A DNA stretch of 32,560 bases from Ophiostoma sp. CBS 140.51 (lineage: Eukaryota; Ascomycota; Sordariomycetes; Ophiostomatales; Ophiostomataceae). The DNA lies in the NCBI GenBank assembly GCA_029298735.1, contig JANSLP010000349.1, forward strand, positions 1 to 32,560. The letters are read 5' to 3'. Every line of letters starts with the position of its first letter. Position 1 is the first letter of the stretch. Positions 17,941 through 28,500 of the stretch are shown piece by piece. Both the position numbers and the translations under genes were made by a program. Below the pieces are notes generated by a model that did no database searches, had not been told where the DNA came from, and was given only the letters and a program-made list of their open reading frames with translations.

Positions 17941-18960
17941 ATGCCTTCATTCCCTCCCCCGCCGCCCGGCGTCTGGGTCCCCGCTGTCACCCTCTTCGAT
18001 CCAGAGACCGACCGTCTGCTGCCCGATGACCAGGCCCGCTACTTTAAGTACCTCGCCTCGACGGGCATCACCGGTTTAGTGGTCTTGGGATCAAACGCCG
18101 AGACCTTTTTACTCACCCGTGAAGAACGCAAGGCCACGCTCGAGACGGCTCGCGGTGCTGTCGGTCCCGACTTTCCCATTATGGCCGGTGTCAGTGGCCA
18201 CAGCACCGCTCAAGTGCTCGAGTTTCTGGAGGATGCACACGCCGCCGGTGCCAACTACGGTCTGCTGCTGCCGCCAGCCTATTTCGGCGCCAAGGCTAGC
18301 CCGCCCGCCATGCTAACCCGCTTCTTTAACGAGGTGGCCGCCAAGACGCCGCTGCCGCTTGTGATTTACAACTTCCCCGGCATCACGGCCGGTGTCGATC
18401 TCGACTCGGACGCCATTGCCAATCTGGCACGCGCCCATCCGGGTGTCGTTGTGGGTGTCAAGCTGACGTGTGGATCCGTGGCCAAGGTGACACGTCTGGC
18501 GGCCGAACTGAAGCCCGAGGATTTCACAGTCTACGGCGGCCAGGCCGATTTCCTGGTGGGCGGTCTGGCGTCGGGCAGTGGTGGCTGCATTACGGCCTTT
18601 GGCAACGTGTTTCCCAAGACAACGGTCAAGATCTACGAGCAGTGGACAGGGCTGTCGGCCAAGGCGCCGGCCAAGGGTGAGGTGGTTGCAAAAGACACAC
18701 GGAATGCTGAACAGCGCGAGGCCGATCGGGCTACTGCTCTCTCCTTGCAACACAAGGCAGCTTTGGCTGAACGGCCGTGCAAGAGCGGCATTGCCACGAC
18801 AAAGTATGCCGCGAGCTACTTTACAGCGCCGCTGGCCGGTATTGAAGGTGCCGAGGCCAAGTTGCAGCCGCGTCGGCCGTACCTGGAGCCGTCGGATGCG
18901 GAGAAGGCAAAGTGTCGCGACTTGATGGCCGAGGTGGCAGAGATTGAGAAGTCGTTGTAG
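17941..18960 (+). CDS. DapA-family class I aldolase (4-hydroxy-2-oxoglutarate aldolase-like)
   Basis: A single-exon, 339-residue member of the dihydrodipicolinate synthase / N-acetylneuraminate lyase superfamily. The TIM-barrel landmarks are present: GSNAETFLLTREER at 50-63 (the GTTGE-type phosphate/carboxylate loop), Tyr143 in VIYNFPGITAGVDL and the Schiff-base lysine Lys174 in VGVKLTCGS. The GSN variant and the C-terminal layout resemble HOGA1, which splits 4-hydroxy-2-oxoglutarate into pyruvate and glyoxylate. Fungal relatives also include 2-keto-3-deoxy sugar-acid aldolases. Ascomycetes make lysine by the alpha-aminoadipate route, so a true DapA role is unlikely. About 20 residues around 240-258 (Ala/Lys-rich) look inserted relative to HOGA1; a 38-nt GT...AG stretch there is too short and would break the frame, so I do not treat it as an intron. 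Start ATG 17941 follows an ACC/ACA-rich leader. Confidence 0.88.
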   Translation: MPSFPPPPPGVWVPAVTLFDPETDRLLPDDQARYFKYLASTGITGLVVLGSNAETFLLTREERKATLETARGAVGPDFPIMAGVSGHSTAQVLEFLEDAHAAGANYGLLLPPAYFGAKASPPAMLTRFFNEVAAKTPLPLVIYNFPGITAGVDLDSDAIANLARAHPGVVVGVKLTCGSVAKVTRLAAELKPEDFTVYGGQADFLVGGLASGSGGCITAFGNVFPKTTVKIYEQWTGLSAKAPAKGEVVAKDTRNAEQREADRATALSLQHKAALAERPCKSGIATTKYAASYFTAPLAGIEGAEAKLQPRRPYLEPSDAEKAKCRDLMAEVAEIEKSL

Positions 18961-19852
18961 ACGATGACGACGAGACAACGATGACGAGCCGAAAGCGAGT
19001 CGAGTCGAAGAGGAGATGGCGACAAAACGAAGAGAGAGGGTTAATGTCAACTTATCCGGTTTCGATGGCCATATGAGCTGTGGGATAGCGTTCCCTTTAT
19101 TTCTTTTCTTCTGCAATCCGTTCTTCAGCTGAGCATCATCCGAGCACGACGGGAATGTGAACAAAAGTTCAATCGTGTAAAATACTACAAATGAGAAGCG
19201 ATTCCGTTCACGACAAAAGACCAAAAGGACCCCGACAATCGAGAACTCCCTAACGACGGCTTAAGACATACGCCTGGCCCAATTCGTGCAGACCAAGCGA
19301 ATCATGAGTTGCACGCTGCAAGCCAACGGGCCAAGAGTCCAAACCAACGACAAAAGCCGATGCTATTTCGTCGCCAAAATCAAGCCCCCACGCCCCATCG
19401 GCGTTGGTAAAATCCGGGCACTTTATCCCGTTGGTCCAGCCAGGTTATCGCCGAATTTGTGACAAGATGGGTCAATTGAAGAGGAAAAATAGGAAGAAAA
19501 AAAATAAGAAAATTACGAGAACGAGAACGAAAGTAAAAAAAGGGTGAAGAAAATAAAAATTAGATAGGAAAGATTGACGTCTGTCGTCTGGCTGCTGGTC
19601 GGGATCGGGGTCGGCATTCTGTTATGTGCGGTTTATCGACGGTATAAGTTGGAAAAGGCTGCATGTCTGTTGGATGGTTGTATGCTTCTTTTCTTTTTGC
19701 CTCTCATCCCTTTCTTCGGCTTGTCTTATTTATTCATTGAGCTTCCATTTCTGTATTTCTTGGCATATTTCATACTTAAATCTTTGGCAATATTTTGTCT
19801 CCCTCCTCTCTTTCTCCATCTACACCATCTTCCACCACCACCCATCCTCATC
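18961..19852. promoter_or_regulatory. Intergenic and leader region upstream of the dienelactone hydrolase gene
   Basis: About 0.9 kb holding the aldolase 3' region and the promoter and leader of the hydrolase. The leader just before 19853 is strongly C/T-rich, as is common ahead of fungal start codons. It is open in frame with the hydrolase from 19574 and contains an upstream in-frame ATG at 19682. ATTGG/CCAAT-like sequences occur but none is distinctive. Confidence 0.4.
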
Positions 19853-20689
19853 ATGTCTTGCCCTGATTGTTTCTCTGGCTCCGTCCACGACGGCAAGCCT
19901 CGCGGCGAGGTCATCAAGCTACACGGCCTCGACACCTACGCTGTTGGTCCTGCCGACGGCCGCACGCCCAAGGGCATCATCATTATTATTCCGGACGCCT
20001 TTGGTTGGGAATTTGTCAACAATCGCATCCTGGCCGACCACTATGCCGATCGCGGCGACTACAAGGTGTACCTTCCCGAGTTTATGCTGGGCAAGGCCGC
20101 GCCGGAAGGGATGATTGACTCTATGCGCTCCCTCATCAACGGCAGCATGGTCTCCAAACCCTTTTATCTCGCCAAGGCCATGACTGGCTTTGTCCCGTTC
20201 ATCATGACCAATCGTATCGGCAAATCGTACCCGCGCGTCAAGGCCTTTTTTGAGGACCTGCGCAAGGCCGAGGGCGCCGACGCCAAGATTGCCGCTGCTG
20301 GCTTCTGCTGGGGCGGCAAGCACGTCCTATTGATGTCGCACAACGTTACGGTTGACATTGACGGCAAGCCTGCCCCGCTCCTGAATGTCGGCTTCACGGG
20401 CCACCCCAGCTTTATGGAGGTGCCTGGCGACGTTGCCGACACCATGACGGTCCCCGTGTCCTTTGCCATTGGTGAGCTCGATGCCGGTCTGCCCAAGGAC
20501 AAGGTCGAGCAGATTCGCACCATTGTCGAGGCCAAGCCGGCGCCCCTGACGGGTGAGGTGGTTGTGTACAAGGACGCTGGTCACGGTTTCTGTGTGCGTG
20601 CCGACTCGACGCTCAACAACGTGGCCAAGCAGGCTCTAGCGGCCGAGGAGCAGTGCATTGACTGGTTCAACAAGCACCTGAAGCTGTAG
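19853..20689 (+). CDS. Dienelactone hydrolase family protein (AIM2-like)
   Basis: A single-exon, 278-residue alpha/beta-hydrolase. It begins MSCPDCFSGSVHDG, the typical start of fungal dienelactone-hydrolase-like proteins. The catalytic triad reads as Cys152 in GFCWGG (nucleophile elbow), Asp210 in GELDAGL and His244 in DAGHGFCVR. Bacterial relatives hydrolyse dienelactone to maleylacetate in (chloro)catechol breakdown; the yeast relative Aim2 has no settled substrate. Length and motif spacing are normal. The frame is open upstream, with an in-frame ATG at 19682 that would add 57 very hydrophobic residues. I prefer 19853 because the extension lies in a C/T-rich leader and MSCPDC is the family's usual start. 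It is in the same orientation as the aldolase, but about 0.9 kb apart, so each probably has its own promoter. Confidence 0.93.
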   Translation: MSCPDCFSGSVHDGKPRGEVIKLHGLDTYAVGPADGRTPKGIIIIIPDAFGWEFVNNRILADHYADRGDYKVYLPEFMLGKAAPEGMIDSMRSLINGSMVSKPFYLAKAMTGFVPFIMTNRIGKSYPRVKAFFEDLRKAEGADAKIAAAGFCWGGKHVLLMSHNVTVDIDGKPAPLLNVGFTGHPSFMEVPGDVADTMTVPVSFAIGELDAGLPKDKVEQIRTIVEAKPAPLTGEVVVYKDAGHGFCVRADSTLNNVAKQALAAEEQCIDWFNKHLKL

Positions 20690-20927
20690 GTAATGTCGGT
20701 GCTGCCTGTGGTGGCTGTCGTTTTCTGATTGAAGCGTTATTAGGTGTTTTGCTTCTTCTTGTTTTTCTTGTTTTTGTCCAGATTGCCCATTTTCACTATT
20801 TTGTCTCTTTCAATCTCGCTCGTCTGCTGTTGATGCTTTGGTCATCTCCATTTTCAATACCCGTGGCATCTTTCCAAAACTCTAATTCAATATATGTACT
20901 CATAAATAAAATAATCAAATTCAATGG

Positions 20928-22788
20928 TCAGTTTGCCTCATCGGTGCCATGGGTTGCATCCTGTGTCATGTCGTAGTACGACACAGGGTCAATCACCAGG
21001 TCACGTAAAGCCAGTTTGTCGATGACCTCCATATAGGCCCAGAGGTAGAGCCCTGATGGCGACCGTATTTCCGGTAATGCAATATTCCTGACACTAAGCG
21101 GTAACTGGGAGTATTGCTTTGCCTTCTTAGTCCAGACGGATTGCAATTTGGGGGTCCACCACCCGATCCGGTCCCCCTTGAGGTCCCATGTCGTGCCGAT
21201 TGTGACCGTTGGCGGCGTTGTGGAGGAGCCTTGGAAAGTCTCGAACCGAAAGAAACAACCAAGGTCCTTGTCGCCGCACCACAGTTCCAATGTCTCTAGT
21301 TTGGGCATGTGGACAAGCATGTCGGCCGTGAGAGAGATGGCATACTGGCCGGGGGTTTCTCCCTCATCTTCCTCTGATCCTTCTGGTTCCTCTATCATAA
21401 CATGCATGAGATTCATGTCCGTCAAGGCCAAGTTGACAAGGTTCGGCCAAAAAGGAGCAGTGATTCTAGGAGCCTCTGGCCAATCTGGGTTCATGCTATG
21501 AGATTTCAGCTCTTGTTGTGCTCCTTCAAATATGTCTGTAGCGTCCATCAAATGCGTCAAAGCAATGTTTTCGTGGGGATGTGTCCAGTACGCAATCCCT
21601 TGGCCACGCATATCTGGCGTAAGACCAAAGTCGAGATACTGCGACGCGATTGTAACATCGACGAAAATAGACAAGTTTTGGAGCTTCTTGTCCCAATAAT
21701 AACGATGAAAACCTAAATAATATGTAAGACGTGAGCGGATGGACTTCTGTGCCATCATTGCCCCTTCTTCGGGGCCCATAGTTGCACAACTTACACATCA
21801 CGTACTCTGGTTCCCACAACTCTAGGCGTACGTCGTTGAGACTTTCCGATGACAGGCCCATCAAAGAGTGTAGTAGCCTATGGTCGACATTCCGGTAGAA
21901 CCGCCGACGCACTACGATTGCACGGATAATCGAGGCGCGGCATATGATATTTGGTTTCATGAGACCGGGTATAGCTTCACCTCTGGAGATGTAGCCCATG
22001 TGGTGGGGCTGGATCAAGCGTTTAACACTGCCCATGGGCATGGCTCCCAGAACACGCTTGGTGGCACTTGCTATATCCGGGACGTGTCGCCGCCAAAGGC
22101 CACCTTCCCACCCGTGCGTGTTGTTGGGATGGGTGCGCTCGCGCTCTCGGTATGCTTTGTAGGCATCGTAACGATCCTCAATATCTTCAGGCAACTCGTA
22201 GGGGTAGTCCCGGCATTGTCGGAAGTTCCGAACAGAGTGGTGGGGATCGCTCCACGACGACGTGCTCAGTTCCAGTGTCAGGCCGCTGCCTTTCGGATCG
22301 CTGGATCTGTCCTCCGTATCTTTGGCGAACTCGTCCCAGTCGGGATGGCACGTGTATTCCTCGCCCTCCAGCTTGTTCCTTGTGGAGAGAACAGCGATTA
22401 GCGTGGACAAGGCCAGCATAATCCGCCCATCCTCTCGCACAGAGGCATCCTCATCTGACTTTTCTGTACACTGGGAGCAGTCGTAGTCGTCAAGCCGGCC
22501 ATGGAAGTGGAGGTGCCGGATAAAGGCCAGGCGATGTCGTTTTGTCGGGCCCTTGACGAGCTCTGCAAATTGCCCCACCTCGCTGTCATCAATGACCAGC
22601 CGACGGAAGTTGTAGGGCTCAAAGAACCAGTGCCACTCCCGACACACGGCCGTGTAAGTGGCCATGCTCGGGGGTTTCGTGGTGGTATCGAGCTGCAGCT
22701 TGAGAGCGCGGCGGTCGGCCTCAGTAATCCGGGCGAGGCGGTCAAAGACCACCAGCCGCAGCTCGGTTGGCAGGCTACTCCATGGCAT
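20928..22788 (-). CDS. F-box-like protein of unknown function, two exons
   Basis: Exons 22788-21795 and 21712-20928 encode 592 residues. The 82-nt intron has donor GTAAGT (21794-21789) and acceptor ATTTAG ending at 21713; it splits a Cys codon in phase 1. Joining the exons links two long frames that otherwise stop inside or start within the intron. The N terminus MPWSSLPTELRLVVFDRLARI is an F-box-like start (LP-x-EL helix), followed by a CREWHWFF segment at about residue 49. The rest is rich in Trp, Tyr, Arg and Leu, without clear repeats, although LVNLALTDMNLMHV and LETLELWCGDKDL recall leucine-rich-repeat strands. Fungal proteins of this kind are numerous and mostly uncharacterised; an SCF adaptor role is plausible but unproven. 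It converges on the dienelactone hydrolase gene, 238 bp apart. Confidence 0.8.
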
Positions 22789-23128
22789 GGCGGGCGGTAG
22801 CCAAGACGGTAGCCGCGGTGTTGGTGGCGGTTGAAAGAAGTCGATGCCGAGTTGAAGATTTCAATTGAGTATTGTGAGGAAGGTGCTGACAGCCCGCCAA
22901 ATCTCAAGTCGGGGAGAAACCAACCCTCAGATGGTAGAATAAAATAAAAACATGAACAAAGTGCATTCTACGTTTAAAAAAAGAAAACCACCAAGCAAGT
23001 AATTCAAGCAAGAAGACTAAATTTTACAAGGTAAATAAGAACAAGAAGCAAAATATATTGAAAAAAAAAAGGGACAGAAAGGACAAAAGATTGCAGAGAA
23101 ATGTGTTTCAAAAAAGCAAAAAAAGAAA
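22789..23128. other. Promoter side of the second F-box gene and 3' flank of the tRNA gene
   Basis: 340 bp. From about 22930 it is very A-rich on the plus strand. On the minus strand the A runs just beyond the tRNA 3' end (23104-23125) become T runs, suiting an RNA polymerase III terminator. No other feature is seen. Confidence 0.55.
23110..23125 (-). terminator. RNA polymerase III T-run terminator of tRNA-Val
   Basis: Just past the tRNA 3' end the minus strand reads a TTTC then a run of seven T, and another T run after GC. Runs of four or more T on the nontemplate strand stop RNA polymerase III. Confidence 0.7.
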
Positions 23129-23202
23129 TGATCGAACACGGGATCGAACCGCGGACCTGCGCCGTGTTAAGGCGCCGTCATAACCAACTAGACCATTCGA
23201 CC
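23129..23202 (-). tRNA. tRNA-Val with anticodon AAC
   Basis: A 74-nt minus-strand cloverleaf folds completely. The acceptor is GGTCGAA paired with TTCGATC, with one G-U, and the discriminator is A. The D arm starts GTCTAGTTGGTTATGAC. The anticodon stem is GCGCC/GGCGC around loop TTAACAC, anticodon AAC. The T arm is CGCGG-TTCGATC-CCGTG, also with one G-U. The T loop gives the internal B box, and no intron is present. A T run follows within about 10 nt of the 3' end, serving as the pol III terminator. AAC (read as IAC after deamination) decodes the common GUC/GUU valine codons. CCA is not encoded, as expected for a eukaryotic nuclear gene. Confidence 0.97.
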
Positions 23203-23582
23203 GATGATAGTTGGAAAGCAGAGGGCCAGTCAACTATATATATAGCCGGCTTGTGGCAGGAGTGTGAACTGTCACTGTCAGGCTGTGGCCCCACTCCCGT
23301 GGCCATTGACGTATCGCGTCGCTGCCTTTTTTGGAGCCGCCTGGAACCTGGAGGAACGGCTGCGCGTGCCTTTTTTGCTCCTTCCCCAGTACTTGCTTTG
23401 CTGAGCTACCCGGCAAATCGTCAGAGCTTATCCTGCCTTGTCTTTGTCCACCCAAATCACACATTCGTTTCAATTTCTTCAACATTGTGACATCCGACCA
23501 CCACATCGTGTATCATCCCACCACATCGACTGATTTCTCCTCCGACTAATCGACACTTCCTTCATCTCATCCATCCCACACA
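23203..23582. promoter_or_regulatory. Shared upstream region of tRNA-Val and the stomatin-like gene
   Basis: 380 bp between divergent units. A TATATATATA stretch at about 23234-23243, some 30-40 bp upstream of the tRNA 5' end, could act as a TATA-like element for it. The 100 bp before 23583 are C/T- and ACC-rich and look like the messenger leader. Assignment is inferred. Confidence 0.4.
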
Positions 23583-25027
23583 ATGGCGACGGCAATGACG
23601 CGCCGGGCTCTGTCGCCGGCCCTCCGCCGCGGCCCTGCAGCTCTCCAGCTTGCTTCTTCCTCCTCGAAGACGACCTCCATCTCGAGCGCATTACCACGAA
23701 CCATTACCACAATAGCCGCGCGGGCCAACACGACACAGAACAACAACGGCAAGACGATCACAAGCGTGTCCCAACCACAACAGCGCTCGATCCAAACCTC
23801 GTCGTCGCCGCTGCTGAGCGCTATTGGCGGTTTCGGCGGCGCGCCCTCGGGCATTCCGGCCGCCTACTTCCAAAAGCCGTCGCTTCCCGCCAACACCATC
23901 ATCCGCTTTGTACCGCAGCAGACGGCCTGGATCGTCGAGCGCATGGGCAAGTTCCACCGCATCCTGCAGCCTGGTCTGGCCGTGTTGATTCCGTTCCTGG
24001 ACCGCATCGCCTATGTCAAGTCGCTCAAGGAGGTCGCTCTCGAGATCCCGAGCCAGAGCGCCATCACGGCCGACAATGTCACTCTCGAGCTGGATGGTGT
24101 CCTGTACACGCGCGTCTTTGACGCCTACAAGGCTAGGTAGGTTTTTGTCCTCGCCTTTTGCCCTCGCTTCGCTCGTTTAGAGCGTTCCTCTTGATCTGTT
24201 CCCGCTAACCGGCCAGTTACGGAGTCGAGGATGCCGAGTATGCCATTTCGCAGCTCGCTCAGACGACTATGCGCTCCGAGATTGGCCAGCTGAGCCTCGA
24301 CCACGTCCTCAAAGAACGCGCCGCCCTCAACACCAACATCACCGCCGCCATCAACGAGGCCGCCCAGGCCTGGGGCGTGACCTGCCTGCGCTACGAAATC
24401 CGCGACATCCATGCCCCCGCCCCCGTCGTCGAGGCCATGCACCGCCAGGTCACGGCCGAGCGCTCGAAGCGTGCCGAGATTTTGGAGTCGGAGGGTCAGC
24501 GCCAGAGCGCCATCAACATTGCCGAGGGTAAAAAGCAGAGTGTGATTCTGGCGTCCGAGGCTCTGCGGGCCGAGAACATCAACCGCGCGTCCGGTGAGGC
24601 CGAGGCCATTTTGCTCAAGGCCAACGCCACGGCGGCGGGCATTGCCTCTGTGGCGGCCAAGATTGCCCAGGGCAGCGACGCCGCCCACAGTGCTGTCTCG
24701 CTTTCCGTGGCCGAGAAGTACGTTGACGCGTTCGGCAAGTTGGCCAAGGAGGGCACGGCTGTTGTGGTTCCCGGCAACGTCGGCGACATGGCTGGCCTGA
24801 TTGCTACGGCGCTCGGTGTGTACGGCAAGGTGGGTCAAGCCACGGCGAACCCGCGCGCGGCGGCCCGCCAGGCGCTGGAGAAGGGCGGCGTGATTGAAGG
24901 TGATGCGCTGGCGAACCGTGACGTGGAGGATGCTGCCCAGCTCGAGGGCCTGGACCCGGCCGAGCGCAGCAAGTTTGTGCGGGACCGCATTGTCGAGGAC
25001 TTTGACCGGCACACTGCTGACCGGTAG
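23583..25027 (+). CDS. Mitochondrial stomatin-like protein (STOML2/SLP-2 type, SPFH domain)
   Basis: Exons 23583-24136 and 24217-25027 encode 454 residues. The 80-nt intron has donor GTAGGT, branch GCTAAC (24204-24209) and acceptor GGCCAG, and splits a Ser codon to restore KASYGVEDAEYA. Residues 1-75 are Ala/Arg/Ser/Thr-rich with almost no acid residues, a mitochondrial presequence. The SPFH/band-7 domain runs from about 107 to 270 (FVPQQTAWIVERMGKFHRIL, PGLAVLIPFLD, YEIRDIHAP), followed by a Glu/Ala/Lys-rich coiled coil (AERSKRAEILESEGQRQS) and a stomatin-like C-terminal region. SLP-2 proteins sit at the inner membrane, bind cardiolipin-rich domains and organise proteases and respiratory complexes. 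The match of the whole layout supports SLP-2 rather than prohibitin. The length exceeds human STOML2 (356) through the presequence and the C-terminal tail. Confidence 0.95.
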
Positions 25028-25516
25028 GGGAGATAACGAAGGAGGCAGGTTGTTGTCGCGCAATGTATAGATAGTACGTCAGGAGTCCAGTTTTAGCTGG
25101 CCCCGAGTCTGTATCAAATTGTGTACCATATGTTGAGGGGAAAAGAGGAGGCAGTTGACGTGTATTGCATGGCGTTTCTTTTTATTTCTCTACTTTTTTC
25201 CTTTTGTACTGTACCGGATGGAGATATGTGTCATGGATGGGGGGCGACATAAAATGGAGGATCACAAAATCACAAATCATTCACAGAACAAAAATCACCA
25301 AGGACGGAACAATTACCTCTCACACCATGCCGTTTTCTGAAAGAAAAGCTCCGCACACAAGTAAACTCAAAATCATAATCCATTTTTAATTGTAAAAAAC
25401 CTGCCAACGCTCAAAGCATTGCTATAAAATAATAATAAAAATCCGTATCCAATCCTGTGGTACTGTGATAGTAAAAGACGGAACAAAAGTATAAAGGAGA
25501 CATATTGACCACCGTA
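25028..25516. other. Convergent 3' region of the stomatin-like gene and MON2
   Basis: 489 bp of A/T-rich sequence between two stop codons. It should contain both polyadenylation regions; AATAATAAAA-like sequence at about 25427-25440 is a candidate. Short open frames here have no support. Confidence 0.5.
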
Positions 25517-28500
25517 TTACACACCCAACTCTGTTCCTATAGCATCAAGGGCTTCCCCAACCAGTGCCAGCGTCTTGTCATCACCCGCAGTACCCGCCAC
25601 CTGTGACGCCTTGATTAACAAAGGATACAGCCGCAGCAGGTGCTTGAGTGCCTCGCTGTCGACCCCGTCCAAGTCGGGAATCGCGCCCGGCTCCGACTTG
25701 AGATCCACGAGGCACCGCAGAATCCGGCTAAGCTCCCGGCGTTGACACATTGGTTGTGGCATGTGGCCCCGTAGTGGCTGGTCCGACACGTACGACCTTA
25801 TGGTCAGGGCGCAACGCAAAATGAGGAACGGCGCCGTCGTCTGGGCCAGGCGGACGTGCAGGGCGTGCTCGCTGTTGTCTCCGGCACCGGACGAGGTGGT
25901 TCCAGGCGGTGGGCCGACAGTCATGGGCGGTGGCAGGCGTGGTGTCGGCGGCAAAACGACAATCGACGGCTTGTTGTGTGAGTCATCGTGTGCTGCAACC
26001 AGCGAGAACAGTTCATCTAGACAGACGAAGCTCATGTCGGCGCGCTTAGTCGGTGGTGGGTCAATTGTGCGCCCCTGACCTGGCTTGTAGAGAGAACCGA
26101 GGTCGGCAGCTGTGCCAGAATCGCCATTGGTGTGCTGGCTGTCGCTGCGGTAGATGAGTGCCGCGTCTGCTGGTGCCGGTGGGTGGACAATCGACACACG
26201 GAAGAGGCCCTCAACATACGCCTTGCGTGTCTTTTCGGCCACTGCGCCCGATCCTAGTGACGGGATAACGAGCTCACGCAGGCGGTGGAAGGCATCAATG
26301 TCAAACTGCTGGTCGGCAGCCACAACACGGTCGTCTTGTGGAGCCTGCTCATGCTGCAGGTCGGCACCAATGATGCCGTTGGCTATCTCGGTAATAGTGT
26401 CCCAGGCTTCTTGGAAGGCGGCCCGAGGTACAGACTTCTCCTTGAGGTGTGGCAGCGTCGTCTCGAGGATAGCAAGCGTGGCATTGACAGCGGCCTTCCA
26501 TGGCTGCAGGCTCTTGGTCGTGATGGGGAACTGGTACTTGAGGGCAATGGGCTTGGCCAGAGCTGCCAGGGCCGTGGCGAAGGCACCACTGGCATAAATT
26601 TCTTGACCATCGGCGTGTTGTGTCACAAGATGATGCAGGATGCCCATGCTTTCCTTGGACATGGCGACAAAGGTACGTTTCCGCTGAGAAGTAGGATCCG
26701 TCATGTCAAAGGCCATGGAGACAAACTTGGACAGCTGGATGATGACAGCCGAAGCGGCACCGGGGATGTCGGTGCGGACAACCTTGAAAACCTCGAGGAC
26801 CTGGGCTTGGAGGGCCGTCATGTACTCAATGTCGTTGGCATAGCCACCAGGGCTAGCACCACGGACGGCGTCGTGCAGCAGAGCCATGGCTTGCTCCGTC
26901 TTTTCAAGGTCCATCTCGGCACGCATGAGCCTTTCAATCTCGAGGAAGGCGTTGACCCACGACACGAGGCACTTTTGGTTGTCTTCGGCGCGAGTGCTGC
27001 TTCTGTCCCGCTCCTTCTCAGCAGATAGAGCATCGGGCGGTGCAGGAATACCACGCGACCAGAGTCGCCAGGCCAGGTCGACGGCCTTCTTGTCAAACGA
27101 CCAGCGCGTGCGGCCATCGTTCTTAGAGAGGATACCGGCCAGACTGCCAAAGACGGCGGTGCTGACGTTCAGGGCCTTGAAGTTGAGCATGGCGGCAAAG
27201 TGCTGCAGCAGGTCCTCCCACAAAGACGAGAAGACCGCATGGGAGGCCAGCACGTCTAGATAGTTGGCCAGCAGTTCCGACACGCCATTGACAATAACGA
27301 CGGCCGTCTCGTTCCATTCTGCGACGGTTGTAGTGGACTTGTTTGTCGTCGCCTTTTCCGAGGCAGAACGAAGGCGGCCCTCGGTCGACGACAGCAGCCG
27401 GAAGATGACGGAGCGGATGCAGACGGCCCATGCTTCGGCGGTGAGGTTGTTGCCGTACGCATGGATAATCCGCAGGAGAGTTTGAACGGCGCCTGTACGT
27501 TAGCAGTGCTCAAAATAACCTATCCGGAGAGGCGGGGACTTACTATTCCTCAGCTCAAGACGCTGGTCAGTGGTGACGGCGGTCAGTCGCAACAACAGCA
27601 GCATCCACAGTGCCGCACCCGACCCGGGGTGGGCCGTGTCGTTGGCCAGTTTGACGAGAGCGGCATCACTCGAGCCTCCCTCCATGGCAGCGGCAATGGA
27701 CATGGAGCTGCTGCGGCCATGCAAAAAGTCCGAGATGGCCCAATAAAACGTCACGGTGGTGAGTGCGACATTGAGGTCGTCGCCCTGGGAGCAGAACTTG
27801 TACAGAGTGTTGACCAGGTTGAGGTAACAAGTGTTAGGCAGGGACGACAAAAAGTCAGAGCAGATGAGCTGCAGCGAAGCGAACGATGGCTTGATCAAGC
27901 GGACAGAGCGGGTGGTCAAGACGCCTTCAGATGTGCTGAGATTGCCTTCGACAGAGGATGGCCGGCCTTCTGTGAAGAGACTGTCGATAATCTCAAAAAC
28001 GACGTTCCATCCACTAATCAAAGCCTCGCCGCTGTCTTCAAGAAGTCCCTTGAGGCCGTCCAAAATTACTTTGTGGATGTCAATATCGGTGGCCTGAGTG
28101 GTGATGGAGCCGCTGCGGTCGGGACTTTGCAGTGGGAGAAGGGAGTCGCGCAGAGCTTCGAGCAGCCGCAGCTGCATTCGACTGCGAGTCACTTCCTTCT
28201 CACCAGCGACAGCGTTCGTGGCCTCCAGGACAAACCGAACCAACGTCTCGGCTGCCCGCATGCGAACGGTCGGCGTCGTAAAGGCCGAGCCGAGCGTAGC
28301 AGTTAATTCATGGGTCAACGGGATCCAGCCGGACACTTCGGGTGCACTGTAGACCAGCCGTTCGAGGTTGATGGAGGCAATATCACCGAGCTTGGCCAGA
28401 ACAAACTGGTCCTCCTGGGTGTGGGTAGAGGCAGGTGCTGTCGTAATGCTCATAACGCGCTTGTGCTTGACAACGGGTGTCTTGAGACGGCCACCTTCTG

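Noticed and set aside
18677..18714. Intron in the aldolase gene
   Set aside because: A 38-nt GT...AG interval is below the sizes seen here (51-109 nt), and its removal would break the reading frame.
19574..20689. 371-residue reading of the dienelactone hydrolase from 19574
   Set aside because: Position 19574 is TTG, not ATG, and family members begin at the MSCPDC start at 19853.
24125..25063. 312-codon minus-strand frame across the stomatin-like gene
   Set aside because: It is antisense to the conserved SPFH exon, rich in Arg/Gly/Leu as expected from GC-rich shadow frames.
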